DNA of 64,000 bases, from positions 18,387,763-18,451,762 of the forward strand of contig JARDYH010000007.1 in assembly GCA_029215795.1 (NCBI GenBank), written 5' to 3'. Source of the DNA: Anniella stebbinsi (lineage: Eukaryota > Chordata > Lepidosauria > Squamata > Anniellidae). Under the pieces are notes generated by a model, which had not been told where the DNA came from, did not search any database, and saw only the letters and a list, made by a program, of their open reading frames with translations. The position numbers and the translations under genes are program-made. This document shows, piece after piece, positions 12,012-22,841 of this stretch. Every line of letters starts with the position of its first letter. Position 1 is the stretch's first letter.

Positions 12012-12019
12012 TGACGTCA
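12012..12019. promoter_or_regulatory. Full palindromic CRE (TGACGTCA)
   Basis: A perfect CREB/ATF octamer lies in the CpG island, 150 bases upstream of the PARD6A start codon. It overlaps an ATG at 12019 that is followed seven bases later by a donor-like GTGAGT. Confidence 0.55.
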
Positions 12020-12169
12020 TGGCCGGTGAGTTCTCCCTCCCTTCTCGCCTCCTCCTCCTCCTCCTCCTGCTTGCTGCGCTCGCTTGGTGGAGCAGCAGCA
12101 GCAGCAGCGGGAGGCAGTGCGGGGCGGGAGGAGCGAGCCGGCCCTGCCCGCTCGCCCGCCCGGCGCAGC

Positions 12170-12232
12170 ATGGCCAAACACCACCGCACCCCGGCGCGCA
12201 GCCCGGAGCCCGTCATCGAGGTCAAGAGCAAG
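12170..12232 (+). CDS. PARD6A: PARD6A coding exon 1
   Basis: It encodes 21 residues, [18 protein letters not shown] then KSK, and ends exactly before GTGAGC in phase 0. The human protein starts similarly (RTPARSP, then EVKSK). The final basic residues open the PB1 domain. The start codon lies in a GCAGCATGG context. Confidence 0.95.
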
Positions 12233-15200
12233 GTGAGCGCGCCGCCCCCCCCCCCCGGTGGTCTACATTGGGGAGGGGGCGGCGAGGGTCCGCGGCCGCT
12301 CCTGCCCAGGCGGCGCTGCAGCCCGCCCGACTCGGCGCTGCTTTTGCAGACTCACCGAGGGAAGAGGCGCCTGGCGCGCTCCGCTCCGGCCCAGGTCACG
12401 CCGGCGGCGCTCGCCCTGCTGGGGGCAGCCTTGATCCGCCTTTGCAGCAGGTGCACCAGGCGGCGGGCGCCACCTCCGTCCCTCCCTCCCCGGCTGCCTC
12501 CCCGGCTGGGCTTTCGGTTCCCACCGCGTCTCCACTGGCTTCGAGCTGGCGCGCAACGACGCATCGCCCCCCGCCGTCTTTCTGTTGTCCCGGGCGTCTG
12601 CTGTGTGTCTCGCCCGGCCTAGTGGATGGCGGCGGCGGCGGGCGATTGTTTGCGCCCCCCTCCCTTCCTCGGCAGTGCGGAGAGTGTCAGCCGAGAGGAT
12701 TACCTTGCTCCGCTCTGGAGGGATTTCTGCCTGCCGTGGCTTGGCACTCCGTGTGTGTGTGTGCGTCTATTATGCCCTCTTCCCCCCGGGAAGGCACCAG
12801 GCTCCCCCGCGGCGCGCGTGGTTATGCAATGGTGCAGCCAGGGCCGGGCTCCGGTGGCTGCTCAGCATCGGGGCCTGCGAAGGATCTCGCGCGGATCTCT
12901 CCGTCGGGAAATGTACCGAGGCATCCAGCGGCAAACCCCGCTCGGCAGGGATGGGAGGTGGGGACGTTTGCCTAGTCAATAAGGGATGTGGTTCTGCCGT
13001 CTGGAGGTTGATTCGCATGCCTTTGGGAGCATAATCGACAAGGGAGGGGGGGTCCCTTATTGTGTAACATCCCCGCTCCAAAATGATATTTCTTTGTTTA
13101 AATAAAAAGAAAAGCAATAGGGAAGCAGGAGACAGGTTGATTTCCCTTCCAACTCCGGACTGGTCCTGGTGGAATTCTACAGCTGATGGAGAGCAGCTCT
13201 CCCTTGAGAGTAAACTTACTTGACCTCTGGCAAGGGGCACAGTTTTTCCCACAGGGAACTGGGATAGGACCCCAGGCTGGCCGGCATTTCTGGAGCATCC
13301 CCTAACTTCATTTCAGGTGGGGTGGAGAGACCGCTGCTCAGTGGAAGAGCATGGAGAAGGCCCTGGCTTCGAACCACGGCTGCTCCAGTTAAAAACGACG
13401 AAGTAGTGGATGATGGAAAGGCCGTAGACCAGACTCCCAATGGTCAGGGAGCATGGAAGTTGTAGTCATCCCAGACATCTGGAGAGCACTAGGTTAGGGA
13501 AGGCTGGCTTAGATACTGGAGAGATTGTCTAGCTCAGTAGTATCTGTTCTGACTCTTACAAAAATTATCACATGGTATAAAAAGCTTCCCGGGTTCTTCC
13601 ATGTATGAAGGTTAGCTTTAATCTTCCATCTCTGTTTGTTTGTGCTAATTTACAGCCCGCCTGTAAATAAATCCTTCCAAGCCAGTGTACAAGTTAAAAT
13701 CAAAATGCAATAATTAAATACCACAATTAAATTGCTATGCCATAATTAAATCACAATAAGACCATATCAAGACATAAAAACTCATCAAGACTCATCCTAC
13801 AGGGCAGATGGCGGTAGATGAACCCTATGGTGGGGCAGAAGCATCCTCTTTCAAGGGGAGATATTATTTCTCCCCATTTGGGGCGGGGGCACATCAGAAA
13901 TGGATTTAGAGCAGCTTCTTGGTTGTGAAAACTCCAGAAGGGCCCTCTGGTGCGCCTCTGGAATGAGTTTTAGATCCAGATCCTGCAAGGCAGCCTTCCC
14001 CATCTAGCCACCTCCAGATGTATTGGGGTGCAACTCCCAGTATGCCACCAGTTGCTGGGAAATACAGGTGGGAGGGTGCTGATGCATTCATGTCCTGCTT
14101 GTGGTTCCCTGTTCAACAGCTGGTTGGCCACTGTGTGAACAGAATGCAGGACTAGATGGACCCTTGGTCTGATCCAGCATGGTTTTATGTTCAGTTCCTT
14201 CATCACAGGTGAGCAAGAAATAGTAGAAGGGGTGCTTTCTTATGTTGGGCTCCATCCCGATAGTTGTGTGTGTAAGCTTTTGAGCTGCACAGAGTTCTTC
14301 AGGTAAAGTGGAAAGTATGCTGAATCAAGGTAGAACAAGACAGGTTTCTGCTGCAGATGATTTAATCAGATAGTGGCTGCCTAGTCACAACTTAGCTTTG
14401 CCAGAACTTAGTGATGTTACTTAGCAGTTGTAGCAATTCCGGAACTCCAAGATCGTATTTAATACTTTGTCCTTCATCCTCAATAATGTTAGACATCTTA
14501 ACTTCCTGACATATTGTTCGGGACGCTGCTCAGTTGTTTTTCTTTCAAGACAAGGACTGAATGCGCAATCCTATGCAGGTTTAGACAGAAAAAAGGCCTA
14601 CAACTCCCAGCATTCCGCAGCCAGCAATGTTGACTGGGGGATGCTGGGAGTTCTAGGTCTTTTTTTTCTGTCTAAACCAGCATGCCACCCTGAGTGTTCT
14701 TGTGACTGTTCATTTGGGGAGACCTATTGACCAATCAAAGTGGAGTCCAGAGTCCTCAACTGCCTTTAAAGGTTGTTCTGCTTCTTCTTAAGGCACCGTC
14801 TCCTATCAGAGGTTAGTTATCATTACAGCTAATTTTGCTTTTGATGCCGTTGCTCTAAATAATTGTATAGAAGTACAGCTATACCGTTCCCTCAGTTTCT
14901 TTAACAATGATGTTCATCCTCTTCCCATCAATCTTTTCCCTTCATTTTCCCCTTGTATAATAAGTTGGAGCGTGGTGTGTTTTTCTCCTCTGATAATATA
15001 CCAAGATATTGTCATTTTCTTCTTTTGATGGTATTTATTAATTCCGTTTGTTGGTTCAGCCTATGTAGTACATCCTCATTTGTTACTCGGTCAGTCACGA
15101 TATCTTCAACATGCGTCGGCGAATCCATATTTCGGAAGATTTGATTTTCCCGAAATTGTTCTTAGGTGTCCAAGATTCCACTCCATAAAGGTTGTTGCGA

Positions 15201-18200
15201 AGTAGCAAAACTTTGCTTGGCTGTGTTAGCAGTTTTACGCTTTATCTTTTCACCCTCTCCTGCTCTTGTACAGTTTGACGCTGAGTTCCGCCGCTTTGCC
15301 ATGAAGCGCTCCAGCGTCGGCGGCTTCCAGGAATTCTACCAGCTGATCCAGAGGGTCCATCAGATCCCCTGCTTGGATGTTCTGCTTGGCTATACGGACG
15401 TCCATGGTGACTTGCTGCCCATCAACAATGATGACAACTACCACAAGGCCCTGTCGTCTGCCAATCCTCTGCTCCGAATCATCATCCAGAAGCGAGGTAA
15501 GGGAGTGCCCGGGGGTCTAGCAGTGCATCCATTCATCTCATAAGCCCAGCTTATTTATTTATTTACCTGCCATTCATTGAAGGAGCTCAGGACAGTGTAG
15601 AGCAGAAACAGGCATATGGTAGATCTTTGGGTAGTTTGCCCAGGCAGCTATTTTTGAGACCTTTTTTTGTCACAGGAGAGCAAGAAATAACAGTACATGT
15701 GCTTTCTTATGTGGGGTTCAATCCTGATAGTTGTGTGTGTAAGCTTTTGAGTTACACAGAACTCTTCATCAGGCAGAATGGAAAGATGGGCAAAGGTTAC
15801 TGACTCCCAGTAGGTTCGCAATAGCAAATAAATTGCAAGTAAAGCATTCCCAGCTTTGTGAAGCTCTGCTAGGCACTTTGAAATTGAAATGAAAAATGTA
15901 AAGAAACATGGTTCACTATTTTAAACAGTTATTTCCTAGGCCTCATGAGCCTTTTAATAGAAACGTCCAAGGAGGTCAATCAGCTTAATGTACAAGTGAA
16001 ACATACTAAAGAGGGGGGAGCGGGAAACTAGTTTAGAAGAGCAAAAATGTGTGGATTAGAAAGACTGGATACGGAACTACCAAAGCAATATTGAGAATGC
16101 AAAGATTCCAAATTTCAGAAATTCCAGGGAGATATTCGGGATTATGGGGAAACTAAGATATATAATTGGTGCAAACCTAACAGGGCTACACATGTCGGAA
16201 AATCCGTTTCCTTCAATAGAACTACAGATACCTGCAATGAAGAAGGGGAAACTGATGGGGTTGATTGGAACTCCACTGATGGCTCCTTGCCAGCATCCTC
16301 TACCTCCAGGTCAGAGAGATCTTTTTTTTAACATCAAACCAAGGGAGGGGTATGGGAAAAGAGACAGACCTGCAGAAAATAGAACAACATTCAACAGGAA
16401 AATCCTAAAAAACCTCCAACAGTAGTGAATTGATCCCATAGGATTCTAAGTGGAGGTGGACTTAAGGAACTCTAGAAAGGAGTCGCCTCTGTCCCTACTC
16501 TTAAACATAATTCTTTCACATTACTGGTAAGACTTCCAACAACTTTTCAGGAAAAGACTTGCAGATTTTGGGCCAATTTAGAGCTAGATTTCAAGTCCCT
16601 GATCTAGTTCCGCCTTCACCCAACCAGACTGGGAATTGTTGGACTGCAGTTCCCACCAGTTCCTAATTGAAATGAATGGGACTTAAGTGAATCATGACTA
16701 ACTTAAATCCCATTCGTTTCAATGGGTCTACTCTAAATTGGATTTATGTCAGATTTTATCCATTGATTAAAAATATTTTGATGGACTAAACTAGTGCCCC
16801 TGATTAAGATGTTGCTTTTAATAATTACTGCATTCTTTAGTAATATAAATATTCCAGACGGTATGCACCATCTTAGAAGATGTATTCTATCTAGTGTGAG
16901 AGAGGAGGAGGAAAGTCTTTTCGGAGGTTATGACTGCTGCAATAGATGTATCCATAATCCAAAACAATGTATTGTAGCACATCTGGAGTGAACATGCGAT
17001 CCCAGTTTGTTACCTGGTTTGCAGAATTGCCAGTGTGCTTAACGTGTATATAATGTGTATATAGTTCTCCTCTGCACACACACACCCATTTTACCCTCAC
17101 AACAGTCCTGTGAGGTTGGATAGGCGGAAATTTAAGTGACACCCAGTGAACTTTCTACTTGCAGAGGAGTTTGAACCCGGGCTTCCTTGATCCTCCAAAT
17201 ATTTTGGACTATGGCTCCCATCATTCCTTACCATTGGCAGTGCTAGCTGGGTTTGACGGGAGTTGCAGTCCAACCAATCTGGAGACGTTTTCTCTAACCA
17301 CCACATCTCACTGGCTGGCTGCTAAAAGCTCCTACTTGCAGGGTCAAGAATACCAGGAGACGAGCTGGATATATTCTGTGCTAAAATTCCAGATTCTGCA
17401 AATGTATTTAACATGAATTATATATATCGCATCAGTTGGGACAGCAAGGAACTAAAACAGAGCAACAAAGCTCTACTCCAATCAGTCCTGCGTGTAAAAT
17501 TTTATTCATTTTTGCCTGTTCGTATTTAAGCTTATCTTTGTAGGCAAACGTGACTAGTAGCTTGATTTTCAAAGGCACATGATGCAGCAAATCAGTCTCG
17601 GTTTGGTCAGTGTCTGGATGGGAAACTACCTAGAAACCCCACGTATACAGCTGCCTTGAGTTCCGTGTTGGATACAAGGTGGGGTATAAAATGCAGTAAA
17701 CTAAACAAAGGGCCCCATGTTTAGGTGCTGAATTCTGTGCCATGTCAGAGCGCAGGGGCCCTGGCAGGTGCCCAACGATGTCAGGTGTTGGAGCCGGCCA
17801 TGCCAGCGAAGGCTGCTCGGCTAGGTGGCAGAGGGAAGCTGTACATTTCCCCCGTCTCCTGCCCGTTCCTCTGCAATGTGGCTTGAGTCTTGGCCTTCCT
17901 AGCCACACAGAAGCTGAGTGGATAGATGCTGGTTCTCTCTGGCCCCGGCTTTTTAATCCTCCTCATACTCTCTGCCTGCTCAGAAGCAGAAGCCGCCACT
18001 CACCTTCGCCTCACCCTCCAAGCAGTGGAGTTTTCTGCACTGGGTTGACTACTAGAGGGCTGTCAGATGGGCAGTGGTGACCATGGCCAGGAGGCAGGGA
18101 GACCCCCACCCTGGGGAGGGAGGTTCACTGAGGGCATCTTGCCCAAGGTTCCTTCAGGACCTGGAGCCGGCCCCGCTGGGCCCAGCTGCTGGAGGGGGGT

Positions 18201-21200
18201 GGGTGGAGAAAGACTTCCCACCGTCTTGCACGACTGCCCTAAGCTAAAAATAAGCTGCTGTGCTAAAAACACAGCGTGATATTTATAACTTAGGAACTCT
18301 TGTCTGACAAGCTCTGTAGAATGAGGGGTGTGCTACTTAAGCCCCGTGACCTGCCGAAACCTCCCTGGCTTCCCCTTGGAAAAGTTTCTGTTACTGTGTA
18401 ATCTTCCCCAACCTGGTGTCCTCCAGATGTGTTAGACTGCGATGATGGGAGTTGCAATGCAACACATCTGGAGGGCACCAGGTTGGGGAAGGCTGAACAA
18501 CAGGTTCTGCTAAGCAAGTGTGGGTCCATTTAGCATGCTGATAAACAGCACACGGCCGGTCACCTATGGCAAGCAAAGATCTCCAGGCAACCAGGCAGGG
18601 TGAAATTATAAACGGGGACAAATTATAAATGGGGACAGTGTTGGTTGTTTATTTTCAGTCTCTCAGACTGACTCAAATGACTAACAGCCTATCTACACTA
18701 CTGCTTTAAAACGGTTTAAAACGGTTTATAACAGTTTTGAGAACTGTTGGGGCCCAGGACACACTCCATATACCGTTTTCAAAACATTTTCAAAATGTTT
18801 TATCCTGCGTGTGTGGATAGGCTCTAAGAAAGCAAGGGGGCTTATAAAAAAATGTTGAGGCCAGGGCTGGCTTCTTCTGCAGGCTTAACTTTGCATGGTT
18901 GTTTGGACCGGATTGTAAAATGGGACACGCCTCCCCGGGGCGTCTTGTGTAGGTGTTCCAAGACTCTGTTTAGCATTGTCGTCTGGGCTTCCTGTGGTTT
19001 CTTTTTTAAAAAAAAATATGGGTTCAGATCCTATTTGCTCCCAGCTCTTGTTACGGCAGTTGTGCCAGAACTCAGCCTCCAACCTGTTCCGACTTGACAC
19101 ATCTTGCTGCTTCATGTCCATCTCACAGCTTGTCGCAAGCATCTCTGGCCTCTTCAGGGGACCGGGTGAATCATCCACCCTGCAAACACGTCATGGGAGA
19201 CGTGTTTGCGGCCAGCCAGAAAGCGAGAGATTTGTGATTCTTGGACAGGCATTGAATAGGAACATAGGAATACTGACTCAAATGACCCTTGATTTATCAT
19301 CTACCCTGTTACTGTCAATAGTGGCCCTGTCGAGGCAATACACTAAACCATGATGGTTACGCGTTTTGAGCTAAACATGATGGCTTAGTGTGTCATGTGA
19401 ACCATTCCTAACCGTTGGGGGGGGGGAACTGCACAAAAGCCAAGAAACTGGCAAACCATCGGTAATTGGGGGGAAGGTGTGGAGCTAGGGGAAAAGGCGT
19501 AGTCTTCTGGAGAATCCCAGAGGGCCGGATTGACCCCTGGACGTTCTTCACCCCTGCTTTTAGATACCAGAAGACTCCTTGTTGTTAATGCAGAAATAGT
19601 TAGCTCTCAACCAGGTCATGATTGCAGTGATTAAAGGGAAGGTTTCTCTCCTCCTTCTTCTGCCCAATTGTTACATCTATTTTTATTGGGTTCACTATTT
19701 GGGGTTGCCAATTTTCAATAATAATCCCTAGTAAAAAAAATTTGCTGCCTTCTGTCTTGCTCTGATTCTATGTGTGCTACTCTGCCTAAATACTAATCAA
19801 CACTTTAGATTAACGTACATTTAATTCAATCAGCATATGGAATTGGGGGGGTGGGGATAAGAAGGTGCCTCCCTCTACCTTCCCCCAGTCTGGCAGAATT
19901 GGCGGACTAAATGTTTGTATTGGCGTGTTTTGAGCCGTGGTTATTCCTGACAAATGCCTCCGGGATTCACATGCATCTGTCTCCACTTCCTCCATTGGAT
20001 CTAGAGGATGTTGAGGGTACTGGCAATTGTGGGAGAGGAGGGTGCCTCAGTCGGTTCTGTTTTTTTGCTGCATGAACACTTGCCGCTATTGAGTTAAGTC
20101 TGCAGGGCGCAGCTCAAAGTGTGATTAAGACTGAATTATTCATATCCCTTTTAATCTCAGCCTGGCATACAATGTGTAATCCCGCTGGGTCGCACAGCAC
20201 TGGCAGGTACCACACAGCCAGGCATGGGGTCAGGATCTGACCTGGATAGAGAAGGGTGGGAAGGGGGAGCAGAATGAGGCCGGCCCAGCAAAATGGAGTC
20301 CTAATCTCTGGTGTGAAGTCCAGAATCCAACCACACACAGCTGTGGCCTGTTTGTGCTATGCTGCCAGTGCAGAAACAGGCAAGTAAAATGATCAGGGGG
20401 CTGGAGTATCTCCCCTATGAAGGAAGGATGCAATGGCTAAGATTGTTTAGTTTGGGGGGAAAGGAGGCTAAGGGGAGACTTGATAGAGGTGTACAAAATT
20501 AGGCATGATGTGGATAGGAAGATATTTTTCTCCCTCTCTCATAATACTGGAACCTGGGGTCATTCCATGAAGCTGATTGGTAGGAAATTTAGGACAGATA
20601 AAAGGAAGTAGGTCTCCACACAGTGCATAGCCAATCTACGGAATTCACAACCACAAGATGTAGCGATGGCCATCAAAATTTGGATAGCTTTAAAAGGGGG
20701 TTAGACAAATTCCTGGAGGAGAAAGCTATTAGTCCCAATGGTTATATGTTACCTCCAGTGTCTGAGGCACTAAGCCTATGTACAACAGTTGCCGGGGAAC
20801 ATGGGTGGGAGGGTGCTGTTGCACTCGGGTCCTGTTTGTGGGTTTCCTGTGGGCAGCTGGTTGGCTGCTGTGCGAACACAATGCTGGACTAGATGGACCC
20901 TTGGTCTGATCCAGCAGGGCTCTTCTTATGTCCAAATGGAATCCATAGCATCTTGCCACCTTGGGGGTTCCTATAGGGCTGGAAAGGTGGGATCAAACCG
21001 CTTTAGCAAATAAGTGACATATTGTGGCTGGGCCGACATCAAAAGTAGGCATGGTTGGGACCTTGCCGAGGGGCCACACCCCAGCCAGGGTCCCACTGAC
21101 AAGACCCCCTGGAGTTGCTCCTCCTCTTCACTGTTGCAAGCAGCTTGTTCAGCTGCCTCTCGCCTTAGCCCAGAGAGCAGTGGTGGTGAGGAGGAGCAGG

Positions 21201-22356
21201 TGCCAATGCCTACTTGCTCGCCAGCTCTCTGCCTGACTAGCAAGCAAGCGGTGGCAATGATGACGAAGAGGAAGAGGCGGAGGAGGAGCAATAGCAGCTG
21301 GTCACGAAGGTGGTGAGAAAGTAGGCTCCCAGAGGGAGTGAGGGAGTGAGCCCATTGAGTGTCATGCCCACGGGCCCTCCGACACCTGGAGCCAGCCCTG
21401 GTGTTAGGAACCTTGGCGAGAGCACCGGGTGTTGGAAGGCCAGAAGGGGAGACAAAGAGGCAGATCCAGGGGATGCTGACAGCTAGGGAGAAAGGGTTGG
21501 GTGGGAGTAGAGTATGCCCGTCCACCTGCCTGATGGGTCCTTGCTTTCATGCTTCCTTGCAGCAGAAGCCGACATCAGCGTCTTTGCCTCCAACTCCCTG
21601 CAGCGGAAGAAAAAGGGCCTCTTGCGCCCGGTGCACCAGCGGACCAAGCCCCACCTGCTGATCGGCATGCCCCAGGACTTCCGACAGATCTCCTCCATCA
21701 TTGACGTGGACATTCTGCCCGAGACCCACCGCCGGGTGCGCTTGCACAAGCACGGCTCAAGCAAGCCACTGGGCTTCTACATCCGAGACGGGGTCAGCGT
21801 GCGCGTGGCCCCCCAAGGGGTCGAGAAGGTGCCCGGCATCTTCATCTCCCGCTTGGTCAAGGGGGGGCTGGCTGAGAGCACGGGGCTGCTGGCCGTGAAC
21901 GATGAGATCTTGGAGGTCAACGGCATCGACGTGGCAGGCAAGTCGTTGGACCAGGTCACGGACATGATGGTGGCCAACAGCCACAACCTCATCATCACCG
22001 TCAAGCCGGCCAACCAGCGCAACAACGTCATCCGCAGCAGCAAGGCCTCGGGCAGCTCCGGAGTGTCTACGGACAGCACCCCCAGCCAGCAGACGCCCAG
22101 CCCGGCTTCCCAGTATCTGAGCAACTGCAGCACGGCGGAGGGTGAGAGCGACGAAGAGGGCGACCTGGTGATTGAGAGTGATTTGCCAGCCAGTTGCCCC
22201 AACGGGGGTCTCCTAGAAAGCCTGCAGCACAGCCTGTCCCTGTACAGCTCTCAGGGCTCTCTGCCCTCCCTGAACAGTCACAGCGGCAGTGGCAGCCCGA
22301 TCCGGGGCAGCCGAGCGGGGAGCCTCCGAGAGGACGGCACGGTCATCACGCTATAG
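12170..22356 (+). CDS. PARD6A: PARD6A, par-6 family cell polarity regulator alpha (3 coding exons)
   Basis: This is the scaffold subunit of the PAR3-PAR6-aPKC polarity complex, acting at the apical or junctional cortex downstream of CDC42. Coding exons are 12170-12232, 15274-15496 and 21563-22356, joined in phase to 359 aa (human, as I recall it, 346). Residues about 14-95 form the PB1 domain that pairs with atypical PKC. Residues about 134-155 ([16 protein letters not shown] onward) are the semi-CRIB that binds CDC42-GTP. Residues about 156-250 are the PDZ domain, with PLGFYIRDG as carboxylate-binding region and GLAESTGL following. The C-terminus is Ser-rich. The PDZ sequence and the exon-2 motif LDVLLGYTD make this PAR6 alpha. 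Introns of 3.0 and 6.1 kb are filled with repeats, much longer than I recall in human. Confidence 0.97.
13325..13420 (+). mobile_element. tRNA-derived SINE remnant
   Basis: It has an A-box-like 'gctcagtggaagagcatgg', a B-box-like 'ggcttcgaaccacgg', and 'ctccagttaaaaa' as in the second SINE type at 32838-33000. It lies in PARD6A intron 1. A family B half-MITE follows at 13433-13507. Confidence 0.45.
13990..14197 (+). mobile_element. Half MITE joined to a CR1-like tail
   Basis: 13990-14045 is the left arm of foldback family B ('cctccagatgtattggggtg', 'caactcccag'). It passes without a gap into a CR1-like tail with 'gttgctgggaaatacagg', 'gctggttggccactgtgtga' and 'actagatggacccttggtct'. Confidence 0.6.
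14205..14330. repeat. Dispersed repeat, copy 1 in PARD6A intron 1
   Basis: It shares 'gagcaagaaata', 'gctttcttatgt', 'atagttgtgtgtgtaagctt' and 'cacagagttcttcaggtaaa' with 15672-15790, in the same orientation. I could not assign it to a named family. Confidence 0.55.
14561..14684. mobile_element. Foldback MITE, family A, copy 2
   Basis: The left arm has 'atgcaggtttagacagaaaa' and 'cctacaactcccagcattcc'; the right arm is 'gggggatgctgggagttct' and 'ctgtctaaaccagcat'. It lies in PARD6A intron 1. Confidence 0.8.
15274..15496 (+). CDS. PARD6A: PARD6A coding exon 2 (PB1 domain)
   Basis: The acceptor TTGTACAG at 15266-15273 and the donor G|GTAAGG after 15496 frame 223 bases in phase 0 to 1. The exon encodes [18 protein letters not shown], then [17 protein letters not shown] and [13 protein letters not shown], the core of the PB1 fold of PAR6. 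The last G forms a split codon with exon 3. Confidence 0.96.
15672..15790. repeat. Dispersed repeat, copy 2 in PARD6A intron 2
   Basis: It is similar to 14205-14330: 'gagagcaagaaataacag', 'gctttcttatgtggggttca', 'gatagttgtgtgtgtaagct' and 'cacagaactcttcatcagg'. The two copies flank PARD6A exon 2. Confidence 0.55.
16648..16750. mobile_element. Small palindromic element (CCCATT...AATGGG)
   Basis: 'tgaaatgaatgggacttaag' and 'atgactaacttaaatcccat' with 'cgtttcaatgggtctactct' are inverted copies. Related words occur at 1875-1945, 9040-9130, 38490-38570 and 40197-40262, so this is a dispersed repeat. Confidence 0.5.
17083..17316 (-). mobile_element. tRNA-derived SINE split by a MITE
   Basis: 17083-17188 and 17288-17316 are the body and head of the antisense SINE ('cctcacaacagtcctgtgag', 'ggagtttgaacccgg', then 'ctctaaccaccacatctcac'). 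Between them, 17189-17287 is a family B foldback MITE ('cctccaaatattttggacta' ... 'gttgcagtccaaccaatctg'). The MITE therefore inserted into the SINE. Confidence 0.65.
18403..18494. mobile_element. Foldback MITE, family B (short loop)
   Basis: The left arm 'cttccccaacctggtgtcct' with 'ccagatgtgttagactgc' is mirrored by 'caacacatctggagggcacc' and 'aggttggggaagg'. The middle is deleted compared with the other copies, which gives a compact hairpin of about 90 bases. Confidence 0.85.
18685..18828. mobile_element. Foldback MITE, family D
   Basis: Terminal 'agcctatctacactactgct' is mirrored by 'gtgtgtggataggctct'; internal 'taaaacggtttaaaacggtt' pairs with 'accgttttcaaaacatttt'. A related longer copy is at 60082-60316 (ends 'ctagatctacact' and 'gtgtagatccagccc'). 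Confidence 0.7.
20368..20937 (+). mobile_element. CR1-like LINE, longest copy in the window
   Basis: It begins with the end of the reverse-transcriptase region and 3' UTR ('ctggagtatctcccctatga', 'aaggggagacttgatagagg') and continues through 'ttccatgaagctgattggta' and 'acaaattcctggaggagaaa' to the tail 'actagatggacccttggtct', 'gatccagcagggctcttctt'. It lies in PARD6A intron 2. The reading frames are broken, so it is inactive. Confidence 0.85.
21563..22356 (+). CDS. PARD6A: PARD6A coding exon 3 (semi-CRIB, PDZ, C-terminus)
   Basis: The acceptor is a tandem CAGCAG at 21560-21565. Use of the first AG gives the junction QKR-AEAD, as in human isoform 1; the second AG would drop one alanine (QKR-EAD). 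The exon encodes [14 protein letters not shown], the semi-CRIB and the complete PDZ domain, then a Ser-rich tail that ends DGTVITL and TAG at 22354-22356. GC content is much higher than in the introns. Confidence 0.97.
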
Positions 22357-22835
22357 CCCCGGGCACCGTCTGTCCCCTCCCGACGCCCATGTATTTGAAT
22401 TGCAACATTTCCGAGGTCAGTTTGGCAGTGGAGCTGAAATACAGAGCCTATCTGGATCATGAGACTTGACCCTCACTTGCCGTCACTGACCCTCCCTTGC
22501 ACACTGCCTACAAGCCCTACGGTGCTCTCTGTGGCCACTGCAGCCAAGACAGGAGATGGGATTGGAGACGCAGGGGGTGGCCTGTCTTCCCAGAGACCTT
22601 TGCAAACTGTCCCCATTGAACCAAAGCAATGGGAGTTCAATGACCTTCCCTGTTCCCTCTCTCCAACACAGCTCCCCCTCTACCGCCATTTGTGTTCCAG
22701 GCAGAACAGGGGCTTGCCTGTCTCACAGCCCGCGGTCCCTGCTATTGCCAACTCTCGGCCCTCATTAAGTGTTTGGGTTTTCATTCCTTGTTTTTATGAT
22801 AACATGCATCACAGATTAATATATTGCAACAGACT

Positions 22836-22841
22836 ATTAAA
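22836..22841 (+). terminator. PARD6A: PARD6A poly(A) signal ATTAAA
   Basis: ATTAAA lies 480 bases after the stop codon and is followed within 20 bases by a T-rich stretch and later 'catgttttttgaaagtgtcc'. No AATAAA is nearer. It is the most likely 3' end of the gene. Confidence 0.6.

Larger units (their letters stand above)
11760..12960 (+). promoter_or_regulatory. PARD6A: CpG island and promoter of PARD6A
   Basis: This stretch is GC-rich and dense in CpG, in sharp contrast to the AT-rich repeats on the left. It covers the PARD6A start codon at 12170 and the beginning of intron 1. GC boxes ('cccgccccc' near 11944, 'ggggcggcgg' near 12001), a full CRE at 12012-12019 and an X-box-like site at 11887-11900 lie upstream of the ATG. 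I see no TATA box, as expected for a CpG-island promoter. The exact start of transcription cannot be read from sequence alone. Confidence 0.85.

Noticed and set aside
11902..12975. Open frame of 357 codons across the PARD6A CpG island
   Set aside because: It runs through the real exon 1 in another frame and across the donor and intron. It is rich in Pro, Ala, Gly and Ser as expected from GC-rich non-coding DNA, and shows no domain.
20971..21525. Minus-strand open frame of 184 codons in PARD6A intron 2
   Set aside because: The stretch is GC-rich and CT/GAG-biased (runs of Leu and Ser), lies just before exon 3, and shows no recognisable domain or splice structure.
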